Shown in pieces: positions 59,646 to 64,000 of a DNA stretch of 64,000 nucleotides (position 1 is its first letter; each line of letters begins with the position of its first letter). The DNA lies in assembly GCF_010015585.1 (NCBI RefSeq), contig NW_022985071.1:1289097-1353096 (forward strand), read 5' to 3'. Origin of the DNA: Eremomyces bilateralis CBS 781.70 (Eukaryota > Ascomycota > Dothideomycetes > Eremomycetales > Eremomycetaceae). A program made the translations under genes and the position numbers. The notes beneath the pieces are model-generated. The model ran no database searches and was not told the DNA's origin. It saw only the letters and a list, made by a program, of their open reading frames with translations.

Positions 59646-62600
59646 TCGGTATGAATATTCACAATGCTAAGGGAGATGAGAGCATGAACGGAGTATAATC
59701 ACAAAGGGGATTGGTACATATATGGCACCAGTTTACCAAACCACAAACTGAACTGATCGGATAGTTGTGGCTTGTATTGACATTGAATGGGTGTCTTCAG
59801 CAGCCGAACAGGTTTATATTGACAGGCAATGGCTTCAACGCAAGGCTAGGACGGGAGAATGAGATTTGCCAAAGGATAATTGCTTTTGATGTTGGTATCA
59901 GGTTGCGTATAGACAAATGCCCATTGCAGGTCAGGAAGCCAATTCAGTGCGAGGTGTATGACTCCACACACCGGACAACCGGCGGAATCCAGCAAGAATA
60001 TGGACAGGCTTGAAAGAAAACGTCGAAGGACTTGATATGGAAATGAATTAACATTCAGAGAAAACAAATGGCGAAAGATGACAGTTCAGTGACTTCCTCT
60101 GTGTCCCACAGATAGCACTGCCTTGGAGGTCAAAGTCAAAGAAACAGGATTGGTAAACCGAGAATAGGAAAGGTGCGTCTAGGAATTCCACATGCTCGTG
60201 AATTCTTGCCCATATTGCGGAAGAGCAAAGCATAGCCGGAAACAATGGATACATATCGAGTTAACGCCGGGACTGCAGAAGGTTCTGTATCTAAGTTAGG
60301 TTGTCGATTGTTAGAAGACATCCCTGGGGGTTGAGCGCCATTGTTCGGGATGATCCGCGTAAACTAGGAGACCTCCAGTGGAGAAATATTGCCATACTAG
60401 ATTACTAGTAAGTTCTGGATCTGTATTAGGCAGACGTACAAACCAAGAACAAGTTGTTATCCGTTAGCCCTGGTTAGTGGCGTCGCTACTAAACAATAGA
60501 AAACCTCGCTATTCCGCAACACGACGTGGTGCATGCCATCCAACTATCCAAGGCATAGGATGTGATAGGAGTAGAGCTTTGGAAGAATAGCTTGTCCGGC
60601 TACCAAATCTTAGCAATCAGTAAGCATGTAGTCCAGTATCCTCCGTGTCGGATACGTTCGCTCACTTGCTGGGACATACGAATCCTTCGACCCGAAAGCC
60701 CGGTTGATCCAGGTTACCAATCGAGGTATGTCTGCTCTCGGCAAGTCGACAAGACTCTAAATTCTAATCAATGCCTATACAGGGTCCTTAAGCCCCAGCA
60801 AGCCTTCCAATAATGTGAGTATGTGACGAGCCAGCTGAGAGGGAACCATCAACTCATCACTGTTCTACTGCACGCGACGCATGGTGGAAAGTTAGCTTTT
60901 CGAGCCGATATCAAGGTAAAAGGACCAGTGACAGCGGGAATGAAGGCAGCTAAAGTTGAAATCTCCGGGCAATAATGGCCGTGCGAGTTTGACATTTTCT
61001 TTTATGATTTTGTGAGGATAGTCTTGGTCTCTTGGATGAATCTCAGCCACCTCGCTGCACCAGGTGCCGTTTCTGGCACTAAGACCCGTGCGCCCCATTG
61101 TGTCCTCATTAAAAAAGTCTCAACAGAATATATGGGCCTTTAACGAATCGGCAGCGATGTCGATGGATCCATGGCGTTGGGTCATGTTGATCATCCCTAT
61201 TATTGACTAGCAGAAATATAGTATCATTCCTGGACCTTTGAGTTTTGACAACTTCGTCAATCGCTAGTCATAACTCATGATAGCGATAACTGACCGTGAG
61301 TACTAAGTATCTACGCAGTGTGCGACTTTTCCTGTCCGATTGTCAAGGATTGGACTAAGGCATCAAGCATGTGTAACGGATCCATCACTTTGGATTCGAT
61401 ACGGACGGGAATCAACATGTCGTGCGCGGTGCGTTTCCTTATCCCTCGTGGCTTCAGAATAGGGGTTCCACCCAATCACCGTGGAACCTTCGTCTCAACC
61501 TTCCATCCCTCGAAGGGTAAAGGGAGGAAAAGCCGAGTGTGGAACACGGCAGGATGTCAGGATCTGACTTCTGATCGGCTCGGACCACCCCTGACGATCG
61601 ACAGGACACGACTTACGAGTTACGACACATTCACATAGCCCCAGGCCATCCTCCCGTTGTTATTGTATCGCGAATGGCATCAACTGCACAATATCTCCTC
61701 CGATTGGACGGTGAAGTATGCATGTTCCTCCTAGCATGGAATCTCTTCCACCTTTCCCGAACCGCTGGAATCAAGCGATGCAGCGATGCAGCGATGCAGC
61801 AAAGTTCGATATTGGAGCACGACACCACGGCTCCTGCGTCCGAGGTTCCGAGCTGGATTGCGTGAGGAACTCTCCAGTCTTGCAAAACTCTCCGATGGGC
61901 CGGTGAAGCTGTCAAACTTCCCGCTGTGGAGCCGGTGGAGTTATGGAGTGTGGAGTATGGTACGTAGGAACCGTACGATACTCGATATTCAATACTCGAT
62001 ACCAGGAGTCGACACATACGGAGCCGACTCCAGACTGCCAAGTTGGGTGTCACTAGATTTGAGAGCAGCCACAAACGCCATCGGCTTAGTCTCCCATTTG
62101 CAGGACATGAGAAAATGACGATCTACAAACACCCCAAACCGCATAGGTATGGTCACTCTCTATATGATTGGCATTTTATATTCGGAATTCCTTAAAGACC
62201 AGGTTGTTGACCAATCCTTCTCCTGAATCCTCTTCTGATGATTCTCGGTCCGAGTCCCCAGAAAGATGGAAGCACCGCTGACGTTTCATCCTTTCCGACG
62301 GTATGTAAATGGCTCCCTGTCTCAATCCCAGAAATCCATTACCCTATTACTTACGGATATTAGTTTGGTTAATTTTTAAGGTTCCCTACTCCCTAGTCAC
62401 TCGGCTCACTGCCTAGGATAATTCGGTAGCTTACCCAGTGGAAGGGTGCGCTACTGTACCGTACGCAGTCCTCCCGCGGCTCCACCTAAAGGACGAGCTC
62501 GAATAAACTCCAGCGAGTTTGAAATTTGAATGCTTTAAGGCCTGAGCACCGCAAGTACTCCTTACGGAAGACAGGATTTACTGTCTATGCTCAGGTATGT

Positions 62601-63150
62601 CAAATCATTTGCGCCATTTTCAGAGAAAGCCTTGGCTTAGTGCAACTGCTCCACGGTGTGTCCAACGACAGTGGCTTCCAATGATATTCGGATAGACGGC
62701 TTATCGAACTCCCGGATCCACACTATTGTTTCTCAGACCCGAACATGGCCTGATTATTTGGAACAGTATGGAAACTGTTCACTACAGCCTACGGGATATC
62801 AAGTAAGGGATATTGTTACCTGTTAGACAACGGAACTAAGGCAGCTGAACTACTCCGCACTTCGGCTCGACTAGAGCTAGCTTCCTGTGGTTGAGTGAGC
62901 CTCCTCCAGTATTTCGCTGACTTCCCGTTTCTTGGGTACATTCTCTCTCTATATAAGAAGCCTTTCTTGCAGCTTGTTTTACTGCTATTCATTTGTATTC
63001 TTATATAGTCCATGTTCCTGGCGTAAAATTCTTGATTTCCTTCTTGTATCGTCCACCGATTTCCTAAGTCCCCTTTCCGCTTCGGTGAATATCTCAGTTT
63101 TCAGTCGCACAAATCTAGGGATACTAGTCTTGTACAATATACCTGCAATC
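59646..63150. other. 3.5-kb gene-poor region
   Basis: No gene could be supported on either strand. A short microrepeat, GCGATGCA, is tripled at about 61775-61798. The last 200 bp form the promoter of the hydrophobin-like gene. Degraded repeats are possible but not demonstrable by eye. Confidence 0.5.
62950..62957 (+). promoter_or_regulatory. TATA-like box of hydrophobin-like gene
   Basis: TATATAAG lies about 200 bp before the start codon, within a CT-rich stretch, and is a reasonable core promoter element for a strongly regulated surface protein. Confidence 0.4.
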
Positions 63151-63599
63151 ATGCGCTTCTTCCCAAGTCTTGCAATAGCTGCCCTTGTCGGCACCTCATT
63201 CGCGGCGACGCCACAATGCCCTGGCGGAACCGGCGGCGGCTATACACTGTACTGCTGCACAGCGACCCTCGACGGTGGTAATGCCATTGTCAAGAAATTG
63301 GCCGCGGCAGTCAACTATCCTCTGAACGAGGACACCGTGAACTGTATCCTGCGTAAGGGGTTTCGACACATCCCTAAGACGAGCACACTGCTGACCGAAT
63401 CATCAGCGAGCCCTGGATTGCTCGACCTCTTCGCACCCACTCCGCCGGAAGAATGTCGCGGTGGACTCCAGTGCTGCAAAGTACCGGTCATAGAACTCGT
63501 AAGTTTTTCGTAGTGACGAGGCTCATGGGTTCCGAATGCTTATACTTATCGTAGCCTACGATCGCTGCTTTGTACTGCCAACCCCCAGTGTGGGTTTAG
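63151..63599 (+). CDS. Hydrophobin-like secreted protein
   Basis: This is a small secreted protein with the eight-cysteine hydrophobin pattern C, CC, C, C, CC, C (TPQC, YCC, VNC, EEC, QCC, YC). Hydrophobins coat conidia and hyphae with amphipathic layers. The signal peptide is MRFFPSLAIAALVGTSFAA. Exons 63151-63352, 63407-63498 and 63555-63599 give 112 residues. The first intron is 54 nt, with donor GTAAGG, branch CTGAC and acceptor CAG. It is in frame and free of stops, so reading through it would add 18 residues between C4 and C5. With the intron removed, the C4-C5 spacing (18) fits class I limits. C3-C4 is 28 and C5-C6 is 5. The class assignment is tentative. Confidence 0.8.
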
Positions 63600-64000
63600 T
63601 TCGTACTGAAACAGGAATCAGTGCTCCCGTTTCGGAGCCTCGATCTCTTTAGAACCCAAAGGAAATGTGGTGGTGGCAAGGCACGATCCTTGAACTGCGC
63701 GCTTTCCGGGGGATAACGCTAGAGGGAAGCTGTTCTACGACCTCGTTCTACTGTATCGGCGTCATTCGTTTGTTAGATACAGCTGGAGGAAATGGATACG
63801 ACAAGGGATGCGCTGGGCCTTGATCTCTCCCGTTGATATACCGATGTACCCTGGGGTCAAAGATGTCGCCAAGTCAGATCGAGTTTGGTGTGAAGTCTTG
63901 CTGAACGATCCTGCTTTTCATGAACACCATACCATGCATGATGTTGCTAACGAACCGAGTTCCGCATTGGTTTGGAAACGATGTACTCGGTGGAGTGGCC
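63600..64000. other. Right-edge region, nothing recognised
   Basis: This is 400 bp downstream of the hydrophobin-like gene. No open frame of note lies here, and a gene could begin past the edge. Confidence 0.4.

Noticed and set aside
62816-63020. Another LTR-like stretch starting TGTTAGAC with a TATA box
   Set aside because: There are no defined ends and no target duplication. The TATA box is more simply explained as the promoter of the hydrophobin-like gene.
1-64000. CRISPR arrays, rRNA genes, bacterial operons
   Set aside because: No regularly spaced repeats or rRNA sequence are visible, and gene structure is clearly fungal nuclear.

Overview
The window is nuclear DNA of a filamentous ascomycete (Pezizomycotina), most likely Eurotiomycetes and close to Aspergillus or Penicillium. 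This is inferred from short introns of about 46-90 nt with GTAAGT-type donors and CTRAC/CTGAC branch sites. It is also inferred from the gene set: a full FlbA developmental RGS protein, an Ecm33 wall protein, a hydrophobin-like protein, DUF3431 and fungal rhodopsin-domain proteins. About 22 protein genes, one tRNA gene and one short transposon are supported. Coordinates of multi-exon genes come from splice junctions that I joined by eye and checked for frame closure.

Left part (1-20.4 kb), mostly housekeeping and signalling: an unrecognised 446-aa protein (-), ribosomal stalk protein P1 (+), the RAM-network protein Sog2 (-), guanylate kinase (+), FlbA with two DEP domains and an RGS domain (-), a gene desert of about 7.2 kb, and a mitochondrial carrier (-).

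Middle part (20.9-35.9 kb), more accessory: a broken short-chain dehydrogenase (-), a fungal rhodopsin-domain membrane protein (-), a SAM O-methyltransferase (+) and a TRI12-type MFS exporter (+). These look like secondary-metabolism tailoring and export genes, but no polyketide synthase, NRPS or terpene enzyme is present. An intron-containing tRNA-Pro(AGG), a 74-aa Cys-rich protein (-) and a secreted, probably GPI-anchored Cys-repeat protein (-) follow.

Right part (36-64 kb): an AlkA/Mag1-type DNA glycosylase (+), Ecm33 (+), a basic, possibly bHLH-like nuclear protein (+), an intact SDR (-) beside a ferric reductase (-), the Golgi mannosyltransferase subunit Anp1 (+), a MITE of about 255 bp, the splicing factor SPF45 (+), a DUF3431 protein (-), a cytochrome P450 (-) and, near the right edge, a hydrophobin-like protein (+). 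Anp1, Ecm33, Sog2, the GPI protein and the hydrophobin-like protein all bear on the cell wall or surface, but they are scattered and I infer no operon-like unit.

I found no convincing new biological system. The best leads are the orphan tailoring-gene block, the MITE in front of the splicing-factor gene, a 12-nt micro-exon, a small insertion in the guanylate kinase GMP loop, and the unrecognised small Cys-rich and bHLH-like proteins.
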